In this document: positions 1 through 7,088 of the stretch, piece by piece
How positions within the stretch are numbered: position 1 is the stretch's first letter
Layout of the letters: each line of letters begins with the position of its first letter
Source: Cloacimonetes bacterium UBA5456
Lineage (GTDB): Bacteria; Cloacimonadota; Cloacimonadia; Cloacimonadales; Cloacimonadaceae
Length of the DNA stretch: 14,245 nucleotides
Assembly: GCA_002427325.1 (NCBI GenBank)
Contig: DIQS01000019.1
Span: forward strand, 1 to 14,245
Direction: 5' to 3'
The notes under the pieces: model-generated
The model's input: only the letters and a program-made list of their open reading frames with translations
What the model was told of the DNA's origin: nothing
Database searches by the model: none
Translations under genes and position numbers: made by a program

Positions 1-107
1 CCTATGCCTTCCTTACTGATATCAGCTTATCATCCGCTTATGATATGCTCATGCCCATGACCACATCATGACCATATCATGACCAGAACCCAATAAGGAA
101 GGCATGG
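1..107. repeat. Inverted-repeat element with 11-bp internal repeats
   Basis: A perfect 12-bp inverted repeat (ATGCCTTCCTTA at 4-15, its complement at 94-105) encloses 78 bases; the match extends outward to 2/107 through one wobble. Inside, ATGACCA occurs three times at exactly 11-base spacing (57-63, 68-74, 79-85) and CTTAT twice at the same spacing (26-30, 37-41). A second, nested 8-bp inverted repeat joins 40-47 with 73-80, and 16-25 is a perfect palindrome (CTGATATCAG). No convincing coding frame crosses it and no T-tract follows the outer stem on the plus strand, so it does not look like a plus-strand terminator. It could be a small MITE-like element, a structured RNA end of an upstream gene, or a protein-binding array. 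The left edge of the window may cut it. From 108 to the promoter at 169 I see nothing definite. Confidence 0.5.
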
Positions 108-168
108 AAAAAGAGCAAGAATTCATCAGAAATTACCACATTAGTTAAGAAAGATTTTAAAATTCCGC

Positions 169-210
169 TTGACAAGATGTTGGGCTCTACTAAGTTGGTA
201 TAGCTATAAA
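169..210 (+). promoter_or_regulatory. Probable promoter region of the rpsU operon
   Basis: A perfect -35 hexamer TTGACA lies at 169-174, about 60 bases before the rpsU start. The -10 partner is unclear: TAAGTT at 191-196 is 16 bases away, and the alternative pair TTGGGC (180-185) with TATAAA (205-210) has a long 19-base spacer. A 10-bp palindrome TATAGCTATA sits at 199-208 and could be an operator or chance. The position before the first gene of the operon supports a promoter here; the exact start site cannot be read from the sequence. Confidence 0.45.
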
Positions 211-218
211 TATACAAA

Positions 219-230
219 AAAGGTGGTGAT
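219..230 (+). promoter_or_regulatory. Extended Shine-Dalgarno sequence of rpsU
   Basis: AAAGGTGGTGAT matches 11 of 12 bases of the sequence complementary to the usual 3' end of bacterial 16S rRNA (AAAGGAGGTGAT). It is placed so that the AGGTGG core ends 8 bases before the TTG at 235, which fixes that start. The match is longer than for the other genes here, where typically five or six bases pair. Such a strong site before a weak TTG start suggests special translational control. Confidence 0.7.
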
Positions 231-234
231 TTGA

Positions 235-441
235 TTGCCGACAGTCGTAGCTAAAGAAAATGAATCCTTTGATTATCTTTTGAAACGCTTTAAGAAGAAA
301 TGCGAGAAAGCCGCAATTCTTTCGGAGATAAAGAAAAATCAGGCATACGAAAAGCCCAGCGTGCGCAAAAAACGTTTGGCAAACGCAGCTCGTCGCAAAA
401 TGCTGAAGGCCCAGCGCCGGATGCAGCGTTACATGAGATAA
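235..441 (+). CDS. rpsU: Small ribosomal subunit protein bS21
   Basis: Encodes bS21, a small basic protein of the 30S platform that sits near the 3' end of 16S rRNA and helps initiation. The 68 residues carry the family pattern: ENESFD at residues 8-13, then RFKKKCEKA and YEKPSVRKK, followed by a strongly basic tail rich in Arg and Lys. Length is normal for the family. The start is TTG at 235; it gives the expected N-terminus MPTVV and is well spaced from the strong SD at 219-230. A second TTG at 231 is in another frame and reaches a stop after seven codons. It is the first gene of the rpsU-cvpA-mutS2-dnaG-rpoD unit and is followed by its own terminator, so it is probably expressed above the downstream genes. 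Confidence 0.96.
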   Translation: MPTVVAKENESFDYLLKRFKKKCEKAAILSEIKKNQAYEKPSVRKKRLANAARRKMLKAQRRMQRYMR

Positions 442-478
442 GCTTCGTTGCTTTGATCTCAAAAGTATGAATAATATG

Positions 479-512
479 GCAGACAGGGATCACAAGTCCC
501 TGTTTGCTTTTT
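479..512 (+). terminator. Intrinsic terminator between rpsU and cvpA
   Basis: An 11-bp stem (479-489 with 497-507, one G-U pair) with core ACAGGGA/TCCCTGT and a 7-base loop is followed by five T residues (508-512). It sits between rpsU and cvpA. Because no good promoter is visible between it and cvpA, it probably acts as a partial terminator that raises rpsU transcript over the distal genes. E. coli has a comparable terminator between rpsU and dnaG. Confidence 0.8.
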
Positions 513-532
513 GACAAAAAAAGAGGTTTATT

Positions 533-1066
533 ATGGGCTTAATCGATTGGATTATTCTCATCAATTTAGCAATTTGGATCCTTCTGGGGGTTCGACGCGG
601 ACTTGTGGGAGCGATTGTGCAGTTGGGCGGTGGAATTCTGACCTTTTTTCTCATCGGTCACTACTACCCGCTTTTGGCCAGTCAGCTAATGCTCAAATAC
701 AATCAGAGCAAGGTATTAGCTGCGATCATATCCGTGATTCTCATCGCCGTTTTGTTTGTGGTTGTAATCCGCTTTGTCACTTGGATTTTGAATCGTTTTG
801 TCGAGGCAATCGGGCTTACCTGGATAAATCGGTTGGTAGGCGGGGTTTTGGGATTCATCAACGGCATTCTCATCATCATGATTTTGATGTCTGCATTGGA
901 CTATTTTCCAAAGCTTTCCGATCCATTGAAAGACGGTGCAAATCATAGGGTTTATGCGGGGATTGACATCTTTAAAGAGGATGTGTTTAACACTCTCAAG
1001 CTTGATAGTCATTTAAAATATATCAAGATGCCGCAAAAATATGAAGCCCAAGACCCGATAGAATGA
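533..1066 (+). CDS. cvpA: CvpA family membrane protein
   Basis: A 177-residue inner-membrane protein of the CvpA family (named for colicin V production in E. coli; precise biochemical role unsettled, linked to envelope stress tolerance). The N-terminus has the family's typical Asp and Gly pattern (GLIDWIILINLAIWILLG, then RRG at about 21-23). Four hydrophobic helices can be seen at about residues 4-22, 24-46, 62-87 and 97-122; a polar, probably cytoplasmic tail follows. Length is typical. The ATG at 533 has AAGAGG at 521-526, six bases upstream. Its TGA overlaps the ATG of mutS2 by four bases, so the two are translationally coupled. cvpA next to mutS2 is a recurrent pairing, also seen in Bacillus. 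Confidence 0.88.
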   Translation: MGLIDWIILINLAIWILLGVRRGLVGAIVQLGGGILTFFLIGHYYPLLASQLMLKYNQSKVLAAIISVILIAVLFVVVIRFVTWILNRFVEAIGLTWINRLVGGVLGFINGILIIMILMSALDYFPKLSDPLKDGANHRVYAGIDIFKEDVFNTLKLDSHLKYIKMPQKYEAQDPIE

Positions 1067-3411
1067 CCGACCTTGAATTTGCCATTCTGCAGGAGCAGAT
1101 CAGGCGGCGCTGTCAGAGTGATTTAGGCAAAGTAAAGTGCGATGAGATACGCATCTTGCCGAGTGTGGAGGAGATGCACGCCTCTCAGGCTTTGATTGCC
1201 GAGATTCAGAGCGTGCTCGAAGGCGGACTGGAATTCACTTTTGAAGACCTCGCCGATCTTGAGCCTTATCTTGAGGAAAAAGAGTATCACGTCTTCACTT
1301 GGGAAGAGTTTTTCCTCTTTGCCCAAAATGCTTATTTAGCATGCCGGATCAAGGAGCGAGAGGTTGCTTTTGACGATCTGCCGCGTGCTAAAAAGATAGT
1401 GAAAAGACTTACTGCCATCCCCGAGATTATGCAGGGATTCCAGCGTATATTCGATCTCGAAGGTGAGGTCAAAGACGATGCATCGCCGGAGCTAAAGAAG
1501 ATCAGGCGCGGGCTTTATTCACTGCGCGGGCGCATCCAAAAGACTATGCAAAGTCTCTTGAATGAGCCTCGCATGGAGAGCCATCTGCAGGATAAATTTG
1601 TCACGCAAAGGGACGATCGCTACGTTTTGCCCATCCGTGAAAGCTCGGCGCCGGCGGTGAAAGGAATAATCCTGAGCCGTTCGCAGAGTAAGTCCACAGT
1701 CTTCATTGAGCCGGCGGAAGTGGTGCCGCTCAACAACGAATTGCAGTTGCTCAAAGAAGATGAAAAGCGGGAAGTTCACAGGATATTAAGCGAGTTTTCC
1801 CTCTTTATTCGCGGCAAAAAGCGTGAGCTTCTCTTAAATATGAAGGTCATGGCTGATCTGGATTTCCTCTACGGTGTGGCGCGGCTTTGCAATCTCATCC
1901 GGGCAAATGTTCCAAAGATGAGTCATCAGGCAAAGCTGCATCTGATCTCGGCGAGGCATCCGCTGCTCATACTCAGAAAGCATGCGGAGAGCGGGGAGAG
2001 AGGCTATCACGAGGTGATCCCCTTTGATTTAAAGCTGGGCGGAGACTACAATCTCATGCTGCTCAGCGGGCCGAATACCGGTGGTAAGACCGTCTTGATG
2101 AAAGCGGTTGGTTTGATCACTTTGATGGCGATGAGTGGCTTGCCCGTGCCGGCAGATGAGGAGAGCACAATTGGTTGTTTCACAGGCATCTATGCCGATA
2201 TCGGAGACGATCAGTCCATCGAGAATGCGCTTTCAACCTTCAGTTCGCATCTGGATAAGATCGGCAAAATGCTGCAAAAAGCGGATGAAAATAGCCTCAT
2301 TCTCATCGATGAAATCGGGGCGGCGACGGACCCTCAACAGGGCTCGGCATTGGCTCAAGCCATCTTGGAAAGGCTGGCAGAACTCGGTGCGAAAGGGATT
2401 GTGACGACTCACTATACTGCGCTCAAGGTTTTTGCCGAAACAAATGACAGTTGCGTGAACGCCTCCATGCAGTTCGACATGAAATCGCTGGTGCCCACCT
2501 ATCGCTTTTCGGTTGGCATCCCAGGAGATAGCTATGCCATCGAGGTTGCAGCATCGCTGGGCATGGATGAGGCGATGATTACGCGTGCAAAGGAGCTATC
2601 CGGCAGCCAGAATCTGGAGTTCGGTCAATTGATCAAGACTCTGCAAGAACAGCGCAAAGAATTGGGTAAGCAGATATATCAATATGAACTCAGCGGACGT
2701 AACTTGCAAGTGCGCGTGCAGGAGCTCGAAGCCAAAGAAGAAGAGTGGGAAAAAGAACTCAAAGCAAGGCGTCAAAAACATCTGCGTGACTTGCAAAACG
2801 AGCTCATCTCTTTTCAAAAGCTCTATAATAAAGAGATCAGCGGCATTCGTGAGCTGGAAAAGGCTGAAAGAAAAAGAGTTTCGGAAAGAAAATTGCATGA
2901 TATAAATGTGCAGGCAGAGAAGCTACAAAAGGAGATGGATAGTCTCGATGCACAAGACCGCTCTCGCCTGACAAACCCGCAGCCCGGGGATAGAACTTGG
3001 GTTGCAGGCTTCGGAGCCGAAGGAGTGATCACGGCAATCAGTGCTAAGAACGCAACTGTGGATATCAACGGATTCAGCGTTCAAACTGCGCGTGAAAACC
3101 TCTTTCAATCCGAACAGAAAGCCAAGACGGAAGTTCCGGTGGTCAGCGGCATCAGCGAAGTCAAGGTTCGTCCTGCCACGGAGCTCATGCTCTTGGGACT
3201 CACCTTCGACGAGGCGATGCCTCTCATTGATGAGTTTTTGGACAATGCTGCGCTCAGTGGATTCAGCAGATTGCGCATTGTGCACGGCAAAGGAACCGGC
3301 GTCTTGCGCAAGAAAGTTCGCGACTATCTGCGTCGCAAAAGCATTGTCAAAAGTATAGACACTCCGCCGCCTTTTGAGGGAGGAAACGGGGTGAGCATAG
3401 TCACGATCTAA
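1063..3411 (+). CDS. mutS2: MutS2 family ATPase with C-terminal Smr domain
   Basis: A 782-residue MutS2. Homologues suppress homologous recombination, and in Bacillus MutS2 senses collided ribosomes and splits them. From N to C: a core and clamp region (about 1-300), an ATPase with Walker A GPNTGGKT at 336-343 and Walker B LILIDE ending at D416-E417, then GAATDP and a TTHY switch. A long charged coiled coil follows (about 510-640), then a KOW-like segment beginning PGDRTWVAGFG, and an Smr domain from about 707 that ends in EGGNGVSIV. There is no mismatch-recognition domain, as expected for MutS2 rather than MutS1. The Smr domain keeps HGKGTG (741-746) but its usual LDLRG motif reads LMLLG (708-712), so the conserved Asp and Arg are missing. 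Start: ATG overlapping the cvpA stop, with no strong SD of its own. Confidence 0.95.
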   Translation: MTDLEFAILQEQIRRRCQSDLGKVKCDEIRILPSVEEMHASQALIAEIQSVLEGGLEFTFEDLADLEPYLEEKEYHVFTWEEFFLFAQNAYLACRIKEREVAFDDLPRAKKIVKRLTAIPEIMQGFQRIFDLEGEVKDDASPELKKIRRGLYSLRGRIQKTMQSLLNEPRMESHLQDKFVTQRDDRYVLPIRESSAPAVKGIILSRSQSKSTVFIEPAEVVPLNNELQLLKEDEKREVHRILSEFSLFIRGKKRELLLNMKVMADLDFLYGVARLCNLIRANVPKMSHQAKLHLISARHPLLILRKHAESGERGYHEVIPFDLKLGGDYNLMLLSGPNTGGKTVLMKAVGLITLMAMSGLPVPADEESTIGCFTGIYADIGDDQSIENALSTFSSHLDKIGKMLQKADENSLILIDEIGAATDPQQGSALAQAILERLAELGAKGIVTTHYTALKVFAETNDSCVNASMQFDMKSLVPTYRFSVGIPGDSYAIEVAASLGMDEAMITRAKELSGSQNLEFGQLIKTLQEQRKELGKQIYQYELSGRNLQVRVQELEAKEEEWEKELKARRQKHLRDLQNELISFQKLYNKEISGIRELEKAERKRVSERKLHDINVQAEKLQKEMDSLDAQDRSRLTNPQPGDRTWVAGFGAEGVITAISAKNATVDINGFSVQTARENLFQSEQKAKTEVPVVSGISEVKVRPATELMLLGLTFDEAMPLIDEFLDNAALSGFSRLRIVHGKGTGVLRKKVRDYLRRKSIVKSIDTPPPFEGGNGVSIVTI

Positions 3412-3420
3412 AGGAGAAAA

Positions 3421-5142
3421 GTGGATAGAAGTTTAATCGATCAGATACGCCAGGCAAACGATATCGTTGAGGTGGTGCAAAGCTATGTGCCGCTGAAACA
3501 TGTCGGCGCAAATTGGCGTGGGATATGTCCATTTCACAACGACACACGTCCCTCAATGCACGTGAGCCAATCCAAGCAAATCTTCAAATGCTTTGCTTGT
3601 GGCAAGGGGGGAAATGTCTTCACTTTCGTTCAGGACTATGAGAAATTAAGCTTCATCGAGACGGTCAAAAAGCTGGCGGCAAGAGTGGGGATTGCGATTC
3701 CGGATCGTGATAAGACGCAGGTTGTATCCACCAAGAGACAAAAGCTTTTGGCGGTCTATAAGAGTGCAGGCGAGTTCTTTGCCGACAATCTTTTCAGATA
3801 TGGGCAGAGCACCCTGGATTATCTCGAAAAGCGGCATATAAGTGCGGAAACGGCGAAGGAACTGCAATTGGGCTATGCTCTGGCGTCGCGCCGCTCGCTG
3901 GCAAATCACCTTATGAAAGAGAATTATAGCGTAGATTTGCTCAAAGAAAGCGGGCTATTTCGCGATAGCGGCGGCTCGATGAACGACCTCTTTTGGGATA
4001 GACTGATGTTTCCCATCCACAATAGCAACGGTGATGTCATCGCTTTTGGCGGGCGTCTCATGGGCGAGGGGGATTCATTTAAATATATAAATTCACCATC
4101 GACCGAGCTATATACCAAAGGCAACGAGCTTTATGGGCTTCATAAGACCAAATATAACATCAGTAAAAAGGGATATAGTCTCGTCGCTGAGGGTTATTTC
4201 GACTTCCTCAGGCTCTATGAAAGCGGCTTTGATAATGTCGTCTGCCCGCTGGGAACGGCACTGACCTTAGAGCAAATATATCTGCTGAATCGCTTTGCAC
4301 AGCAAGTTGTGATGCTCTATGATGCCGATAATGCCGGAGTCAAAGCGGCTGTGCGCGGCGGACTTATCTGTCTTTCCAAGGGCATGCAGGTCAATGTGGG
4401 AATCTTGCCCAAAGGCGAAGACCCCGATAGCTATTTGCTCAATTATTCCAAAGAAGAGCTGCAAAAGATCATCGACGATGCGCCCTCACTCATCCCCTAT
4501 ATGGCGACCTCAAAAGAAGTTGAAGAGTCCACTGAGGAGAGGATTCAGCTAATCTTAGACGCATTGCGCGAGCTCTCCGATCCCATCCGTAAGGAGCTCT
4601 TGATCAAAGACATCTCCGAGGCATTCGGCGTCTCACAAAATGCGCTCTTTGCTTCCATGCGAAGAGGTGGCGCACAAAGGCAAACTCAAGAAGAGACCGT
4701 GCTTCAAAGCAGTCCCAAAGGGATGGAAACTGAGAAAATGGTCATAATTCTTGGGCTTAAAGACAGAGAAAGCTATAATTTACTTGCCAACGAGCTAAGT
4801 GTGGATTATTTTAATAATAAGACGATGCAAAAATTGTTTTCATTGTTGACCGAGGCGTTGCCCAATCAGGAACATTTTGAGCCGGCAGCACTCTTGGATG
4901 AGATAGATAATGACGAAATTAAGAATAGTCTGGCTGAGTTGTTGTTTGAAGATTTACAGGATGTCAAATTAGTGAGCATGATTCGTGATCTCAAACTTCA
5001 CAAGATGGAACGGGATATTGCGGAGCTTGATAATGAAATTAACGCCAATCCAAGCGATCTTGACCTACTCAAAAAGAAGGAAAAGCTAACTTTAGAATAT
5101 CGCAAAATGACCAAAAAAGTAGTAAGGAAACTCTTTTTTTAG
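3421..5142 (+). CDS. dnaG: DNA primase
   Basis: DnaG makes the RNA primers for replication and is recruited by the DnaB helicase. The 573 residues show the full layout. An N-terminal CHC2 zinc domain has C36, H39, C57 and C60 (CPFH and CFACG). The RNA-polymerase basic domain includes FPIHNSNGDVIAFGGR and KYINSP. The TOPRIM centre carries E257 in VAEGYFD and D301/D303 in YDADNAG, which hold the catalytic metals. The last ~140 residues, helical and charged, form the helicase-binding domain. Length is typical. The start is GTG at 3421 with AAGGAG at 3411-3416, nine bases after the mutS2 stop. In the last 400 bases the gene becomes visibly richer in A and T; a candidate internal promoter lies there. 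Confidence 0.97.
   Translation: MDRSLIDQIRQANDIVEVVQSYVPLKHVGANWRGICPFHNDTRPSMHVSQSKQIFKCFACGKGGNVFTFVQDYEKLSFIETVKKLAARVGIAIPDRDKTQVVSTKRQKLLAVYKSAGEFFADNLFRYGQSTLDYLEKRHISAETAKELQLGYALASRRSLANHLMKENYSVDLLKESGLFRDSGGSMNDLFWDRLMFPIHNSNGDVIAFGGRLMGEGDSFKYINSPSTELYTKGNELYGLHKTKYNISKKGYSLVAEGYFDFLRLYESGFDNVVCPLGTALTLEQIYLLNRFAQQVVMLYDADNAGVKAAVRGGLICLSKGMQVNVGILPKGEDPDSYLLNYSKEELQKIIDDAPSLIPYMATSKEVEESTEERIQLILDALRELSDPIRKELLIKDISEAFGVSQNALFASMRRGGAQRQTQEETVLQSSPKGMETEKMVIILGLKDRESYNLLANELSVDYFNNKTMQKLFSLLTEALPNQEHFEPAALLDEIDNDEIKNSLAELLFEDLQDVKLVSMIRDLKLHKMERDIAELDNEINANPSDLDLLKKKEKLTLEYRKMTKKVVRKLFF
4751..4779 (+). promoter_or_regulatory. Candidate internal promoter for rpoD within dnaG
   Basis: A perfect -10 box TATAAT (4774-4779) lies exactly 17 bases after TTGGGC (4751-4756), which shares TTG with the -35 consensus. 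It is inside the dnaG helicase-binding region, about 380 bases before rpoD. E. coli also has promoters for rpoD inside dnaG. The -35 match is only partial, so chance is possible. Confidence 0.35.
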
Positions 5143-5161
5143 AACATGCCAAGGAGCATTG

Positions 5162-6901
5162 ATGATTACCTATAATGAATGTTTGAAGAAACTGATCGAT
5201 CTGGGCAAGGAAACTGGGTATATTACATTCAAACAAATCAACGATATCCTGCCAAGCAGCCCTTTTTTCCTGGATAAGGTGGATGACATCATCTTTGACC
5301 TTTCCCAGGATGGGATTGAGATCATCGACGAAACTGAAAAAAGGATCACCAGAGGCGGAGCTTCAATCCGCAAACCTACTGCACCAAAGAAGTTTAAGTC
5401 CAAACGATTTTATGACGACCCTGTGAGGATGTATCTGAGGGAAATGGGCAGAGTGCCCCTGTTGGACAGAGAAGGAGAGGTGCGAGTAGCCAAAAAGATT
5501 GAAACCTATCAGAAGATGATCAATCAAAATGTCTTTCAATCAGGCTCTACGCTGAGGGAGATGTATAACTTCCTCCATCGCTATCGCGAGCGTAGGGTTC
5601 GCCTGGATCAGATCTTTAAGGTCGATATCGGAACCTGGATAGACAAAAACCAGGATGTTATCATAATCGAGAGATTTAAAGAAATCCTCAAACAGAATGA
5701 AAGCACACTGGATAAGGTGGGCAGCATTCTTGATAACTGTGATTTCGACGACACCGGAACCGCCAGCAGACAGGAAGAGATAGATGCTCTGCGCAAAGAA
5801 GTCGTGGACACTTTTATGAGCCTTTCCTACAACGACAAGCTCATAAAACGTATGGTCTATCGCATCCGTAGCTTGGTGGAACGCATCGAAGAGAGCTATA
5901 ACTCTATCAACGAACTCACTCGCATCAAACGCTATACCATCGATGAGATCTGCACCTACGGACGCAGAGCAAAAAAGAGCGATGAAGACTTTGATGAAGT
6001 TCGTGAAGAGACCAGCATGGACCCCAACATCTTTGTGGAAACCCTACGCAAGATCAAGAACGCTCGTCGTAAGATCCGCCGCGTGGAACTTGAAACAAAG
6101 ATGACGGGCAGTGAGCTCATCTTCCTCCTCAAAGAGATAGACCGTGCCGAGCGCGACAAAGAGAAAGCCCAAAATGAGATGATTGAGGCAAACGTTCGCC
6201 TCGTGATTTCCATCGCCAAGAGATATAACAATCGTGGGCTGGAATTCTTGGATCTCATTCAGGAAGGAAACACCGGTCTCATGCGTGCCGTGGAGAAATA
6301 TGACTATCGTAAGGGCTTCAAATTCAGCACCTACGCCACGTGGTGGATACGCCAAGCCATCACCCGCGCAATCGCCGATCAAGCCCGCACCATCCGCATT
6401 CCCGTGCACATGATTGAATCTATTAACAAGATAAACCGCACCAGCCGTCGCCTCATGCAAAAGCTGGGACGCGAGCCCTATCCGGATGAGATTTCCGAAG
6501 TCTTGGACATGCCGGTTGAGAAGGTCAAAAACATCCTTTCCATCTCCAAAGAGCCCGTCTCCTTGGATAAGCCCATCGGGCACGATAGCGAAGACAGCAT
6601 CTTGGGAGACTTCATTGAGGATAGAACCATCATCTCGCCGGAACGCCTTGCCGAGCGCAGCCTGCTCAAACGCCAAGTGGATGAAGTGCTCGCCACTCTC
6701 ACCACACGTGAAGAGAGAGTCATCCGCCTCCGCTTTGGCATCGATGATGGCTATCACCGCACCCTTGAGGAGGTTGGCAACATCTTCCAAGTGACGCGTG
6801 AACGCATCCGTCAGATCGAAGATAAGGCACTGAAGAAACTGCGTCATCCCAGCAGGGCGGCGATTCTGCAGCAGTTTATCGATAACTTCCATGTGAAATA
6901 A
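5162..6901 (+). CDS. rpoD: RNA polymerase primary sigma factor (sigma-70, RpoD)
   Basis: The housekeeping sigma factor, which directs RNA polymerase to most promoters. The 579 residues contain a short region 1.1 (about 1-60), region 1.2 (DDPVRMYLREMGRVPLL), a non-conserved insert of roughly 200 residues, and regions 2.1-2.4 from EANVRLVISIAKRY (342 on). Region 2.4 reads TYATWWIRQAIT; Q398 and T401 correspond to the E. coli -10 contacts Q437 and T440. Region 4.2 contains VTRERIRQIE (544-553), equivalent to the E. coli -35 reader. The preferred start is ATG 5162, five bases after AAGGAG (5151-5156); a TTG directly before it at 5159 would sit too close to the SD. It is the last gene of the operon and is followed by a strong terminator. 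Confidence 0.97.
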   Translation: MITYNECLKKLIDLGKETGYITFKQINDILPSSPFFLDKVDDIIFDLSQDGIEIIDETEKRITRGGASIRKPTAPKKFKSKRFYDDPVRMYLREMGRVPLLDREGEVRVAKKIETYQKMINQNVFQSGSTLREMYNFLHRYRERRVRLDQIFKVDIGTWIDKNQDVIIIERFKEILKQNESTLDKVGSILDNCDFDDTGTASRQEEIDALRKEVVDTFMSLSYNDKLIKRMVYRIRSLVERIEESYNSINELTRIKRYTIDEICTYGRRAKKSDEDFDEVREETSMDPNIFVETLRKIKNARRKIRRVELETKMTGSELIFLLKEIDRAERDKEKAQNEMIEANVRLVISIAKRYNNRGLEFLDLIQEGNTGLMRAVEKYDYRKGFKFSTYATWWIRQAITRAIADQARTIRIPVHMIESINKINRTSRRLMQKLGREPYPDEISEVLDMPVEKVKNILSISKEPVSLDKPIGHDSEDSILGDFIEDRTIISPERLAERSLLKRQVDEVLATLTTREERVIRLRFGIDDGYHRTLEEVGNIFQVTRERIRQIEDKALKKLRHPSRAAILQQFIDNFHVK

Positions 6902-6929
6902 ACACCTTAATAAAAGTCAACTCATCATC

Positions 6930-6960
6930 AAGGTCGGGGCATCAGTTCCGACCTTTTTTC
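6930..6960 (+). terminator. Intrinsic terminator after rpoD
   Basis: An 8-bp stem AAGGTCGG (6930-6937) with CCGACCTT (6948-6955), a ten-base loop and a T-tract at 6954-6959. It starts 28 bases after the rpoD stop and closes the macromolecular-synthesis operon. Confidence 0.9.
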
Positions 6961-7001
6961 TATCTAAACCAAATCTTTGAAAGGCAAGAACAAGAAAATC
7001 A

Positions 7002-7083
7002 TTGACAAATCTATGCTAAAGCCAAAGTCTGACATTTGCCGAAAGAATAATCAGACTTATATGACCTTTGAAGAAAGGGGAGG
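7002..7083 (+). promoter_or_regulatory. Probable hppA promoter region and ribosome binding site
   Basis: Between the rpoD terminator and hppA lie a perfect TTGACA (7002-7007) without a good TATAAT partner at 16-18 bases, and a weaker pair TTTGCC (7035-7040) with TTATAT (7057-7062) 16 bases apart. The latter would start the transcript about 20 bases before the gene. The SD is strong: GGGGAGG at 7077-7083, five bases before the ATG. A promoter is needed here because a terminator precedes, but which boxes are used is uncertain. No riboswitch-like structure is evident. Confidence 0.35.
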
Positions 7084-7088
7084 TTTTT

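Noticed and set aside
511..948. 145-codon plus-strand frame overlapping cvpA
   Set aside because: It starts in the T-tract of the rpsU terminator, its translation is Ser/His/Arg-rich without a family, and cvpA in the other frame has an SD and membrane helices.
2824..2829. Perfect TATAAT inside mutS2
   Set aside because: The bases 17 upstream do not resemble a -35 box, and it lies in the middle of a coiled-coil coding region with no gene start nearby.
6044..6892. 282-codon open frame on the minus strand opposite rpoD
   Set aside because: It lies wholly antisense to the highly conserved sigma regions 2-4. Its length reflects codon bias of rpoD, and its translation has no recognisable domain.
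7068..7088. Earlier TTG start for hppA
   Set aside because: The added codons are the SD itself (GGGGAGG); the ATG at 7089 is ideally spaced from it.
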